DNA from: JALZUV01 sp963837025
Lineage (GTDB): Bacteria > Pseudomonadota > Alphaproteobacteria > Rickettsiales > JALZUV01
Reading direction: 5' to 3'
Length of the DNA: 64,000 nucleotides
NCBI GenBank assembly: GCA_963837025.1
Contig: CAWILT010000001.1
Span: 62,001 to 126,000 of the forward strand
The notes below the pieces were generated by a model, which had not been told where the DNA came from, did not search any database, and worked only from the letters and a program-made list of their open reading frames with translations. This document shows, one piece after another, positions 41,408 through 50,809 of this stretch. Position 1 is the stretch's first letter; each line of letters opens with the position of its first letter. The position numbers and the translations under genes are program-made.

Positions 41408-42850
41408 TTATTCTCCGGCAGCGAGTGAATAGGCGCGAACACCATCAAATTCGAGCAAACTTTCAAATTTTGCTACATCAATGCCCGCTTCCAGCAATGT
41501 GCTTAACAAAGCGGGAATATCGGCCATGGTTGCCGATTGTGATGTAAAGCGCAAACGATATAAATCCGTACGATTCATGCCCGGCACATGGTCAGGCCAC
41601 ACTTTAAGGCCTTTGCTGGATATGATTTTCAAGCTGAAATCACCTGTATCAAGCGCGGAAACTTTATCGCCCAAATCATCTATATCGCCCGTCCAATCTA
41701 CAAACATATCGGCGCCGATAAGTTTTTTTACCACCGTGCGAGCTGGAGCTTGTGCTTTTTCGACGGTTTTTTCAGGCAGCTTTGCTTCGCCATATTCGGC
41801 CACTTCAAATGTGCTTGGCTTTTGGCCAAGACGCGCAATCACCGCTTCGGCAAAGGCGGCTGTGCCTACTTTTTCTTTGCTAATGCCATCTTGATAGATA
41901 TCGCCTGTGTGAATACCATCTTCAATGGTTTTCAACCATGCATTACGAATTTTTGCGGCGACATCTTGTTGGCCAATATGCACGAGCATCATCACGGCTG
42001 CTTGTAACAATCCTGATGGATTAGCGATGCCCTTGCCTGTAATATCCGGTGCAGAACCATGAATAGCTTCAAACATCGCAAAATTAGTGCCTAAATTGGC
42101 AGATCCAGCAAGCCCTACAGATCCTGAAATTTCTGCGGCAATATCGGAAATAATATCGCCATATAGATTTTCGGTTACAATCACATCAAAGCGCTCAGGC
42201 GCATCGGCAATACGTGCAGCGCCAATATCAATTATATAAGGCTCTTGCTCAATATCCGGAAAATCTTTACCAATATCGCGGAAGGCAGTGGTAAATAACC
42301 CGTCCGCAATTTTCATAATATTATCTTTGGCCATACAGGTTACTTTTTTGCGGCCATTTTTCACCGCATATTCAAATGCATAACTCATAATGCGCTCTGA
42401 TCCGCTGCGGGTGATAAGCTTATGCGCAATGGCGGTATCGGCCGTATGGCGATATTCAATGCCGGCATATAAATCTTCTTCATTTTCGCGAACAATCACT
42501 AAATCCATTTTCGGATGTTTGGTTTCAACAAACGGATGATAACTTTGGCAAGGGCGAATATTGGCATAAAGCCCGAGGGTTTTACGCAAAGTAACATTAA
42601 GCGATTTATAGCCACCACCTAAAGGTGTCGTGATAGGGGACTTCAATAAAATTTTCGTACGGCGCAAACTCTCCCACGCATCGGCAGGAATACCAGTTGA
42701 ATTGCCTGTTTTATAAACTTTTTCGCCTACTTCAATCGTATCAATCTGCAATTTCGCCTCAGCATTTTGCAAAATGCTTAAAGTGGCTTCCATAATTTCG
42801 GGGCCGATGCCATCGCCATAGGCTACGGTAATTGGAACTGCTTGCGTCAT
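41408..42850 (-). CDS. icd: Isocitrate dehydrogenase, long bacterial type
   Basis: A 480-residue TCA-cycle enzyme. It shows GDGIGPE at the start, the substrate serine loop in LNVTLRKTLGLYANIRP, VRENEEDLYAGIEYRHT, the Asp-containing TENLYGDIISDIAAEISGS, and HGSAPDI of the nucleotide site. A 130-residue C-terminal extension after about residue 350 is typical of the Thermus/rickettsial-like IDH group. It is a single transcription unit flanked by a strong terminator. Confidence 0.9.
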   Translation of the reverse strand: MTQAVPITVAYGDGIGPEIMEATLSILQNAEAKLQIDTIEVGEKVYKTGNSTGIPADAWESLRRTKILLKSPITTPLGGGYKSLNVTLRKTLGLYANIRPCQSYHPFVETKHPKMDLVIVRENEEDLYAGIEYRHTADTAIAHKLITRSGSERIMSYAFEYAVKNGRKKVTCMAKDNIMKIADGLFTTAFRDIGKDFPDIEQEPYIIDIGAARIADAPERFDVIVTENLYGDIISDIAAEISGSVGLAGSANLGTNFAMFEAIHGSAPDITGKGIANPSGLLQAAVMMLVHIGQQDVAAKIRNAWLKTIEDGIHTGDIYQDGISKEKVGTAAFAEAVIARLGQKPSTFEVAEYGEAKLPEKTVEKAQAPARTVVKKLIGADMFVDWTGDIDDLGDKVSALDTGDFSLKIISSKGLKVWPDHVPGMNRTDLYRLRFTSQSATMADIPALLSTLLEAGIDVAKFESLLEFDGVRAYSLAAGE

Positions 42851-42876
42851 AATATTCTCCTTAGATGAAAGCGTGA

Positions 42877-45522
42877 TTACGCTGCATTCTCATTATAATT
42901 AGTTAATTCTTGTTTAATGGCCTCTAAAGCCGCAGAAATCTTAGCGCCATCGGTGCCGCCGCCTTGTGCCATTTCAGGGCGGCCGCCACCACCTTGACCA
43001 CCCACGAGCGGTGTGGCAAGCTGAATCAGTTTGGCGCTATCAACATTACTATGTTTACTAGCAGCAACTACAAGTGCCGCTTTGCCTTCAAAGTTGGAGC
43101 CAACTGCCACAACATCGGAATTATGTTTGGCCATAATTTCAGTCGCTAGGGTGCGCAAGTCTTTCGGATTAATACCTTCAAACGCTTGGTAGGCAAAATC
43201 AATTAAGCCAATTTTCTCTTCTTTTGCACCCACACCTGCGCTTCCGCCACTTAAAGCTAGTTTTCGCTTAGCATTACCAAGCTCTTTTTCGAGCGATTTA
43301 CGCTCGGCCAATAAGGCCTCTAGTTTTTCAGGCAACTCATTGACAGGGGTTTTTGCCGTTTCTGCTAATTGTAATAGAGCGGCATTGCGCGTACTAAACC
43401 ATGCAAAAGCATGATCACGCGTAACGGCCTCAATGCGGCGCACCCCAGCGGCTAATGCGCCTTCTGAAGTAATTTTAAATAAACCAATATCACCGGTGCG
43501 CTTAACATGGGTGCCACCACAAAGCTCAACTGAGAAATCATCGGTACCCATGCTCAGTACACGCACTTCATCGCCATATTTCTCGCCAAACATAGCAACC
43601 GCACCCGCTTCAATAGCATCATCCGTCGCCATCATTTTAGTCATAGCGGGGGTATTGGCCCATATCTGCCGATTAACGAGCGCTTCTACCTGTTCAATTT
43701 CGCTTGAGGTTAGCGCCTTAGGGTGGCTTATATCAAAGCGTAATTTATCTTCCGCAACATCGGATCCTTTTTGCGTAATGTGATTGCCTAACACCTCGCG
43801 CAATGCCGCATTAAGCAAATGCGTGGCAGAGTGATTAGCGCGCAGACGCGTACGACGCTCAATATTAACTTCAAGCTCCAATGTATCACCCACTAAAATG
43901 GGTGTATTGATTTTTGCCACATGAATATGCAATCCATCCGCGGGTTTGCGTGTATCGTTAATGGTGGCCATTAATGTACCTTGTTTATTCAACTCGCCTG
44001 TATCACCTTGCTGCCCGCCCGACTCGCCATAAAACGGCGTTTGATTGAAGAGTAATTGCACGGTGTCACCCGAATCAGCGCGGTCAATCAATTGGCCATC
44101 TTTTACAATAGCAAGTACGCTACCCATAGCAGTTTCAGCGTCATAGCCTAAAAACGTCGATTCGCCATGTTGTTCTTTCAGCGCCAACCACACTTCTTGC
44201 GTGCTGGCATCGCCTGAACCTTTCCATGCCGCGCGGGCGCGGTCTTTTTGTTCACCCATGGCTGCATCAAACCCATCCATATCCAACGTCATGCCTTGGC
44301 CACGCAAAATATCTTGGGTTAAATCTACTGGAAAGCCGTAGGTATCATAGAGTTTGAAAGCTGCTTCACCACTAAGTTTATCGCCTATACTCAGAGCACT
44401 CGTTTCTTCTTCCAGCAATTTTAGGCCGCGGCCTAAGGTTTCTTGGAAGCGTTCTTCTTCTTGGCGCAAATTATCGGTGAGCATTGCCTCTGCCCGCACC
44501 AATTCCGGATACGCTTGGCCCATCTCACCGATAAGTGATGGCACTAAGCGATGCATAAGCGGGTTGGTGGCACCAAGTAAATGCGCGTGACGCATGGCGC
44601 GGCGCATAATACGACGCAACACATATCCACGCCCCTCATTGCTGGGCAAAACGCCATCTGCCATCAAAAAACAGCTTGAACGTAAGTGATCGGCAATCAC
44701 GCGATGTGAAGCTTTTTGCGCACCTTGTGCGCGGGTAGAAGTCAATTCTTCGGATGCAGCGATAAGATGTTTAAATAAATCCGTATCATAGTTATCATGT
44801 TGACCTTGCAATAGTGCGGTAATGCGCTCTAACCCCATGCCCGTATCAATACAAGGGTTGGGCAGGGGCTTATCATCGCCATTATCCTGCCGTTCAAATT
44901 GCATGAAAACAAGATTCCAAATCTCAATAAAGCGATCGCCATCTTCATCGGCGCTGCCGGGCGGACCACCTGCGATGCTTTCACCATGATCATAGAAAAT
45001 TTCAGAGCACGGCCCACACGGCCCTGTATCGCCCATTTGCCAAAAATTATCAGCAGTAGGAATACGAATAATCTTATCATCCGATAATCCAGCAATTTTC
45101 TTCCAGAGTGCATGGGCTTCATTATCAGTGTGATAGACGGTTACTAAGAGCTTGCTAGCATCAATGCCATAGGTTTTAGTACATAAATCCCAAGCGAATT
45201 TAATCGCATCTTCTTTAAAATAATCCCCAAACGAGAAATTGCCCAACATTTCAAAAAACGTGTGGTGGCGCGCTGTATAGCCTACATTATCCAAATCATT
45301 ATGCTTACCGCCGGCGCGCACACATTTTTGACTGCTAGCCGCGCGTGGCGATTTGGCCGATTCAACACCTGTAAACACATTTTTAAATGGAACCATGCCC
45401 GCATTGGTAAACATCAAGGTCGGGTCGCTCTGCGGCACTAGAGAGGCAGAAGGCACCACCATATGGTTTTGCTTTTCAAAATAACGCAGAAATTCCGCGC
45501 GCACATCATTCATTGAAATCAT
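42877..45522 (-). CDS. alaS: Alanyl-tRNA synthetase
   Basis: An 881-residue class II synthetase. The catalytic domain starts MNDVRAEFLRYF and contains FTNAGMVPFKNVF and GPCGPCSEIFYDHG. The editing domain shows HSATHLLNAALREVLG and CGGTH, and the C-Ala domain ends with a Gly-rich VGGQGGGGRPEMAQGGG. All expected modules are present and full length. The start may be 9 bases later, at the second Met. Confidence 0.96.
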   Translation of the reverse strand: MISMNDVRAEFLRYFEKQNHMVVPSASLVPQSDPTLMFTNAGMVPFKNVFTGVESAKSPRAASSQKCVRAGGKHNDLDNVGYTARHHTFFEMLGNFSFGDYFKEDAIKFAWDLCTKTYGIDASKLLVTVYHTDNEAHALWKKIAGLSDDKIIRIPTADNFWQMGDTGPCGPCSEIFYDHGESIAGGPPGSADEDGDRFIEIWNLVFMQFERQDNGDDKPLPNPCIDTGMGLERITALLQGQHDNYDTDLFKHLIAASEELTSTRAQGAQKASHRVIADHLRSSCFLMADGVLPSNEGRGYVLRRIMRRAMRHAHLLGATNPLMHRLVPSLIGEMGQAYPELVRAEAMLTDNLRQEEERFQETLGRGLKLLEEETSALSIGDKLSGEAAFKLYDTYGFPVDLTQDILRGQGMTLDMDGFDAAMGEQKDRARAAWKGSGDASTQEVWLALKEQHGESTFLGYDAETAMGSVLAIVKDGQLIDRADSGDTVQLLFNQTPFYGESGGQQGDTGELNKQGTLMATINDTRKPADGLHIHVAKINTPILVGDTLELEVNIERRTRLRANHSATHLLNAALREVLGNHITQKGSDVAEDKLRFDISHPKALTSSEIEQVEALVNRQIWANTPAMTKMMATDDAIEAGAVAMFGEKYGDEVRVLSMGTDDFSVELCGGTHVKRTGDIGLFKITSEGALAAGVRRIEAVTRDHAFAWFSTRNAALLQLAETAKTPVNELPEKLEALLAERKSLEKELGNAKRKLALSGGSAGVGAKEEKIGLIDFAYQAFEGINPKDLRTLATEIMAKHNSDVVAVGSNFEGKAALVVAASKHSNVDSAKLIQLATPLVGGQGGGGRPEMAQGGGTDGAKISAALEAIKQELTNYNENAA

Positions 45523-45606
45523 GTGCTATGATTTAAAGAATTTACGTCTTTGACGCAATATCAACTTTGCAGTTGAATTTTATGCGAAAGGCACTAAATA
45601 AAGCGC

Positions 45607-45951
45607 ATGAAAACTCTTTTATCTCTTGCTGCCGTTCTTTTACTCACATCTGCATGTGGCGAAACCGTCCCTAGCGGTGGCGCTCCATGGAAAGAAACCG
45701 ATAAGCATTTAAACTGCCAGCAATTGCAGTTAGAGATGAATGATGCGCAATTTTGGAACCAAGTAGCCCACAGCAAAGAATCTATGGGCGTTTCTGATTT
45801 TTTGTGGCCTCCGGGCTATATTGGCCGCCGTGCAAGCGCGCAAGATGCGATTGGCACCACCAACGCACGCTTGACCAACCTGCGCAATATTTATGGCATT
45901 AAAGGGTGTAACAATCCTTATCCAAATATGAATGTGCCACCAGCCTACTAA
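45607..45951 (+). CDS. Hypothetical lipoprotein
   Basis: A 114-residue protein with a lipoprotein signal (lipobox LTSAC, Cys 17). The mature part is small and soluble with LNCQQLQLEMNDAQFWNQVA and WPPGYIGRR segments and a Cys near the end (KGCNNPYP) that could pair with the one in LNCQQ. No family recognised. It is divergent from alaS and converges with the G1P dehydrogenase gene. Confidence 0.6.
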   Translation: MKTLLSLAAVLLLTSACGETVPSGGAPWKETDKHLNCQQLQLEMNDAQFWNQVAHSKESMGVSDFLWPPGYIGRRASAQDAIGTTNARLTNLRNIYGIKGCNNPYPNMNVPPAY

Positions 45952-45960
45952 TCGGTTAAT

Positions 45961-47106
45961 TTAAGCAATATCTAAAAATGTAAAACGATTGCGCGTGAAG
46001 CGTGCAAGCGATGTCGCTTTTTGATATTCGAGAATATCCCAACCCAATTGTTCCGCCGAATAGAATGCATTTGCTTTAATAAAGGCTTTCTCAACTTGTT
46101 CAGTTTTTAACGTTAAGGGTAAAATCTGCTCACAAATAGCATCCCAGTTTTTTAAGTTTTGTTGATAGCTTTCAATCTTTTCTGCGTTTGGAAATTTGGC
46201 ATCTATTTCTAAGCGAGATTGTTTGTGCATGTGCAAAGGCATATTTTCAAATGCATCTTGTGAGCGAAGTGAAACATCAGATTGTGTAAGCAATTTTTGC
46301 TGCATCGCGGCCATGGTTAAGGTGGTGACTGCAATCGCTTGTCCATGAAATGGCTTTGCAGCATGCGGATGTAACATGTCCATCGTATGCGCAATCATAT
46401 GTTCGCCCTGCGATGCGGGAGCAGAGCTGCCATAATCTCGCATAGCAATGCCAGAAAGAAATAATGCTGAAATTAATGCCGTAAAATCGCGTGGATTTTC
46501 TAATAAACAATCCTCATCAGGTTTTAGCCACTCAAAATAATCGCCACAATAGGGCGATCCGGTAACTAAATGTGATAAAAGCCAATCCGCTTGAATTGTG
46601 CTGCGGCATAAGACATCGCCCAGCCCAGCCTGATGCAATTCGGCAGGGGCGTGCTCTAGCACACTTATATCAGCTATCACCTTCTGCGGTGTATGCGCGG
46701 CTAAGGTTTGTTTAAATCCATCAACTTCGATGGAAGCGTTGGCTGAAACATAGCCATTCATTGAAGGTGCAGTAGCTATTACACTATAAGGCTTATTCTG
46801 ATTATAACTCGCCATTTTACATAAATCATTCAACGTGCCACTGCCTACGGCAATTAAACAATCGGCCATTGCCGTTTCAGCTTCAATTAATGCCACCGTT
46901 TGTGAATCGGCTTGTGGTGGAACTGAAAATTCCATTATTTTTGCATCAGCGGGTATAAGTGATTTTGCTGCGGCTAACGTGTTGGAATCTCCGACATAAT
47001 GGTGCTTTCCAGTATGTGCATTACGCACAATATCGCCACTATTATCCCCAATTAAATCAAGAATAATGCCATATTCTGCAAAGTCTGGTTTTGCCTTTTT
47101 CATCAT
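45961..47106 (-). CDS. sn-glycerol-1-phosphate dehydrogenase, AraM/EgsA type
   Basis: A 381-residue iron-containing-alcohol-dehydrogenase-fold enzyme that reduces dihydroxyacetone phosphate to sn-glycerol-1-phosphate. The NAD site is AVGSGTLNDLCK (about 100), followed by SVIATAPSMNGYVSANAS, the metal-site Asp in GLGDVL (about residue 170), and later His residues in MIAHTMDML and HGQAIAVTT. G1P dehydrogenases are best known from archaeal lipid synthesis and from Bacillus AraM. Alternatives within the fold (glycerol or 3-dehydroquinate enzymes) are less likely given PSMNGYVS. Confidence 0.82.
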   Translation of the reverse strand: MMKKAKPDFAEYGIILDLIGDNSGDIVRNAHTGKHHYVGDSNTLAAAKSLIPADAKIMEFSVPPQADSQTVALIEAETAMADCLIAVGSGTLNDLCKMASYNQNKPYSVIATAPSMNGYVSANASIEVDGFKQTLAAHTPQKVIADISVLEHAPAELHQAGLGDVLCRSTIQADWLLSHLVTGSPYCGDYFEWLKPDEDCLLENPRDFTALISALFLSGIAMRDYGSSAPASQGEHMIAHTMDMLHPHAAKPFHGQAIAVTTLTMAAMQQKLLTQSDVSLRSQDAFENMPLHMHKQSRLEIDAKFPNAEKIESYQQNLKNWDAICEQILPLTLKTEQVEKAFIKANAFYSAEQLGWDILEYQKATSLARFTRNRFTFLDIA

Positions 47107-47156
47107 AGCTGTTAGGTATAGGACAAGAAAAATAAAAAAACAGCGGGGAATCGCTT

Positions 47157-48125
47157 ATGAAATTACCAGTTACCTTATTTTGCACTGCCTTATTATCATT
47201 ATCGGCCTGTGCAAACGCTTCATCATCTTCGCTTTCAGCATGGATTGATCAGGTCAAATTAGATGCAGCTCGCCAAGGGGTATCTGCAACTACGGTGAAT
47301 GCAGCTTTAGCTGACTTTACGCCAAACCCTACGATTATTGCATTAGATAATAAGCAGCCTGAAAAAAGCATCACGTTTGCGCAATATATGGAACGTGTGG
47401 TTAATCCTACGCGTATCTCGCAAGGCCGCGAGCTTTATCAGCAGCATCGCACATTGCTTGATAAAATTGGTAGAGAGTTTGGAGTGCAGCCTCGTTTTAT
47501 TGTAGCGCTTTGGGGTATTGAAACCAATTACGGTGGGAATACAGGTGGCTTTAAAATTATTCCCGCGCTCGCAACGCTTGCGCATGATGGCCGACGCGCA
47601 GAGTTCTTTCGCGATGAGATGATGAAGGCTCTGCAAATCGTTGATGCGGGGCACATTCCATTGTCGCAATTTAAAGGCTCATGGGCGGGTGCTATGGGGC
47701 AATCGCAATTTATGCCAAGCAGCTTCCTTGCTTATGCGGTGGATTATAATGGCGATGGCCGTAAAGATATTTGGGAAACGCAAAGCGATGTATTCGCCTC
47801 AATCGCAAATTATCTAAGCCAATCAGGTTGGAATGCCGATGAAACGTGGGGGCGCGTGGTGCGTTTGCCTTCGGGTTTTGACCAAAGCTTAGCGGGTCGC
47901 GATAAAAAGAAGCCTTTAGCCGAATGGGCACGCATGGGTGTAACCAATAATAACGGCTCGGTTTTACCACAGGTAGACAATCTTCAATCCGCTGTGCTTT
48001 ACCCCGGCAAAGACGGCGAAGAATCGTATCTGGTTTACGGCAATTATGATGTTATTATGAAATGGAATCGCTCAACCTATTTTGCAACCGCAGTAGGAAC
48101 ATTAGCCGATGCTATAGGACGTTAA
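47157..48125 (+). CDS. Lytic murein transglycosylase MltB-like
   Basis: A 322-residue lipoprotein (lipobox LSAC, Cys about 20) of the MltB/SLT_2 family. The catalytic Glu is in WGIETNYGGNTGG (about residue 121), then GAMGQSQFMPSSFLAYAVDY, typical of MltB. It cleaves glycan strands with 1,6-anhydro product formation. It is followed directly by rlpA, another lytic transglycosylase gene, and by a penicillin-binding protein. Confidence 0.9.
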   Translation: MKLPVTLFCTALLSLSACANASSSSLSAWIDQVKLDAARQGVSATTVNAALADFTPNPTIIALDNKQPEKSITFAQYMERVVNPTRISQGRELYQQHRTLLDKIGREFGVQPRFIVALWGIETNYGGNTGGFKIIPALATLAHDGRRAEFFRDEMMKALQIVDAGHIPLSQFKGSWAGAMGQSQFMPSSFLAYAVDYNGDGRKDIWETQSDVFASIANYLSQSGWNADETWGRVVRLPSGFDQSLAGRDKKKPLAEWARMGVTNNNGSVLPQVDNLQSAVLYPGKDGEESYLVYGNYDVIMKWNRSTYFATAVGTLADAIGR

Positions 48126-48126
48126 G

Positions 48127-49089
48127 ATGGTGAAGTTAAGTTTAATTCTAATCATTCTTTTGAGCTTTACAGGTTGTACCTCGCAAAACGAAAAGCCCAG
48201 GGCCCCAACCAAAGTTCATCAGCCCCATAAAAAGCCGCAGAAATTTACGAAAATCAAAATCGGCAAACCTTATGAGATTATGGGCAAGTGGTACACCCCT
48301 CAGCATGAACCGGAATATGATGAGCAAGGCATTGCTAGCTGGTATGGCCCCGGATTCCATGGCCGTTTAACAGCCAATGGTGAAAAATATGATCAAAAAG
48401 GCTATTCTGCAGCGCATACAACTTTGCCCATGCCATCAATCGTGCGCGTTACCAATTTAGATAATGGTAAAGCGCTAAATGTGCGCGTGAATGATCGTGG
48501 TCCATTTCATCCGGGTCGCATCATTGATTTATCGGAAGCTGCAGCGCGTGATTTAGATATTATCAAACACGGTGTTGGTAACGTGCGTGTACAGTATTTG
48601 CCCGTTGCTACTGAAGAATTTATTCAATCAAAAGGCAAACGTGGTGATGAATTGCGTTTAAGCAATAATCATTCGCCCTATCAAGTTCGCCGCACGATGA
48701 ATCCGCAGGATATCTACCAACCACAATCGCCTGTAATTGTACAAGACATCAAATCATTAGATATTAATAAGGTCGGCACATTAGAGGCCGCGCCTTACAA
48801 GCAGGTTGATGTAATGAGTTTACCTGATGTAACGCCAGCACAATTTAAGCGATTGGATACGAATTGGATTGTCCAAGTTGCATCTTATGGTGATGCATAT
48901 AATGCGCAAAAGATGATGTCATCTTTACGCAGCATTGGCGATCCTTTGGTGCAAGAAGTTTCGGTCAATGGCCGCCAATATTTTCGGGTAATGTTAAAAC
49001 CTTCTTCTTCTCAAGCTAATCCAACTATTTTATTAACGCAACTAGAACAACAATATGGCATTTCAGATGCTAAGGTGATTACTCCATGA
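48127..49089 (+). CDS. rlpA: Septal ring lytic transglycosylase RlpA-like
   Basis: A 320-residue lipoprotein (lipobox FTGC) with a double-psi beta-barrel (GIASWYGPGFHGRLTANGE, VRVNDRGPFHPGRIIDLSEAAA, about residues 70-165) and a C-terminal SPOR domain (NWIVQVASYGDAYNAQKM, about 245-320) that binds denuded septal glycan. It overlaps the dacC-like gene by 4 bases and starts 1 base after mltB. Confidence 0.93.
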   Translation: MVKLSLILIILLSFTGCTSQNEKPRAPTKVHQPHKKPQKFTKIKIGKPYEIMGKWYTPQHEPEYDEQGIASWYGPGFHGRLTANGEKYDQKGYSAAHTTLPMPSIVRVTNLDNGKALNVRVNDRGPFHPGRIIDLSEAAARDLDIIKHGVGNVRVQYLPVATEEFIQSKGKRGDELRLSNNHSPYQVRRTMNPQDIYQPQSPVIVQDIKSLDINKVGTLEAAPYKQVDVMSLPDVTPAQFKRLDTNWIVQVASYGDAYNAQKMMSSLRSIGDPLVQEVSVNGRQYFRVMLKPSSSQANPTILLTQLEQQYGISDAKVITP

Positions 49090-50198
49090 TAACGCGTCTA
49101 TTTCTAACTTTTCTATTATTTTCTACCGCTGCCAGCGCATTTGAAACTTCAGCTCAGCAAGCGATTCTGGTTGATGCCACCACAGGAACAACATTGTTTG
49201 CTAAACAAGCAGATGTGCGCATGGGGCCTTCAAGCATGAGTAAAATCATGACCGTTTACATCGTGCTTGATAAAATCAAAGCCGGTGAAATAAAGCTGGA
49301 GGATACTTTTAACGTATCAGAAAATGCGTGGAAAAAAGGCGGCTCCAAAATGTTTGTTCCGCTAGGCGAGCGCGTAACAGTTGAGGATTTATTGCGCGGC
49401 ATTGCCATTCAATCGGGCAATGATGCATGTATCGTAATAGCCGAAGGTATCGCCGGCACCGAAGAAGCATTCGCTGAAATTATGAATGTTAAAGGCAAAC
49501 AATTGGGTTTAACAGGCAGTCACTTTACCAACTCAACCGGCTGGCCAGATGAAAACCATTATATGACACCGCGCGATTTAGCGATTTTGAGTGAAGCACT
49601 TATTCGCGATTTCCCTAAATTCTATCCTCTATGGTCAGAGCGTGAATTTACGTTTAATGGCATCACACAACAAAATCGTAATAGTTTGCTCGGTGAATTA
49701 GGTGTTGATGGCATTAAAACAGGTCATACCGAGGCTGCTGGCTATGGTATCACCACTTCAGCAGAACAAGAAGGGCGCCGATTAATTGCAGTAGTAAATG
49801 GGCTAGATAGCTTTAAATCACGCATTGATGCGAGCCGCGAGATTATAACCCATGGCTTCAAAAATTTTGAAGCGTTGCAGTTATTTGGCGATGGGCAATC
49901 TATTGTTGAAGCTCCGATGTGGTATGGTCAAAAAGATCAAGTGGGGCTGCGCGCCGAAAAGCCTCTATTAACAACGGTTCCCAAGCATAATAAGGCTGAA
50001 ATAAAAGTAACGACAAACGTGATGGAGCCTATTATTGCCCCTATTCAAAAGGGGCAAAAATTAGGCGAGCTGATATTTGAAATGCAAGGTGCGCCAACCA
50101 AAGTTATTCCGTTAGTTGCGGTAGAATCAATCGATAAAAAATCATGGGCTGGGCGACTAATTCCCACATTGCGCTATCGTCTATTTGGCGAGAAATAA
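49086..50198 (+). CDS. D-alanyl-D-alanine carboxypeptidase (DacC/PBP5 type)
   Basis: A 370-residue low-molecular-weight penicillin-binding protein with signal peptide (ending ASA, residue 18). Active-site motifs: SMSK (Ser about 55), SGND (about 115) and KTGH (about 216); the C-terminal PBP5 beta domain and an amphipathic end (RLIPTLRYRLFG) follow. It removes terminal D-Ala from peptidoglycan stems. The next gene, tmk, starts 2 bases after its stop. Confidence 0.92.
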   Translation: MITRLFLTFLLFSTAASAFETSAQQAILVDATTGTTLFAKQADVRMGPSSMSKIMTVYIVLDKIKAGEIKLEDTFNVSENAWKKGGSKMFVPLGERVTVEDLLRGIAIQSGNDACIVIAEGIAGTEEAFAEIMNVKGKQLGLTGSHFTNSTGWPDENHYMTPRDLAILSEALIRDFPKFYPLWSEREFTFNGITQQNRNSLLGELGVDGIKTGHTEAAGYGITTSAEQEGRRLIAVVNGLDSFKSRIDASREIITHGFKNFEALQLFGDGQSIVEAPMWYGQKDQVGLRAEKPLLTTVPKHNKAEIKVTTNVMEPIIAPIQKGQKLGELIFEMQGAPTKVIPLVAVESIDKKSWAGRLIPTLRYRLFGEK

Positions 50199-50200
50199 GC

Positions 50201-50809
50201 GTGCAACGCGGCAAGTTTATTACCTTTGAAGGCGGCGAGGGGAGCGGAAAATCAACGCAAATTTCGTTGCTATCCAGTTATTTGACCCAACAAAATATTG
50301 ATCATATCATAACGCGCGAACCAGGTGGAACTCCGCTTGCCGAACGCATTCGACCATTACTCGTTGAACCGAATGACGAGGAGTGGGATGCGATGGCCGA
50401 AACCCTCTTATTTATTGCCGCGCGCGTGCAGCATGTAACCCAAAAAATTGAGCCTGCGCTGGCATCCGGAAAATGGGTGCTTTGTGACCGCTTTAGCGAT
50501 TCAACATTTGTCTATCAAGGGGTTGGCAAAAAGATTGGAATTGAAAAAGTGAAAAGAATACAAGAACTTGCACTTGGAAAAATTATTCCGGATTTAACAT
50601 TTCTCCTTTATATTTCCCCAGAAGAAGGCCTTAAGCGCGCGGCTTCACGCAATGATAAAGAGACGCGATTTGAAGATTATGATATTTCATTTCATCATGC
50701 ATTAAGGACAGGATTTCAGCAGATCGCTGCGCAATCACATGTCATCACACTCGATGGCTCGCAGGCTAAGAATGATATTCACGCCCAAATTAGAGCTGCC
50801 TTAACATGA
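50201..50809 (+). CDS. tmk: Thymidylate kinase
   Basis: A 202-residue enzyme that phosphorylates dTMP to dTDP. It has the P-loop FEGGEGSGKST, the DR motif CDRFSDSTFVYQG and REPGGTPLAERIR. I chose the GTG at 50201 since the P-loop then has the usual distance from the start; it leaves 2 bases after the carboxypeptidase gene. It overlaps holB by 4 bases. Confidence 0.95.
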   Translation: MQRGKFITFEGGEGSGKSTQISLLSSYLTQQNIDHIITREPGGTPLAERIRPLLVEPNDEEWDAMAETLLFIAARVQHVTQKIEPALASGKWVLCDRFSDSTFVYQGVGKKIGIEKVKRIQELALGKIIPDLTFLLYISPEEGLKRAASRNDKETRFEDYDISFHHALRTGFQQIAAQSHVITLDGSQAKNDIHAQIRAALT

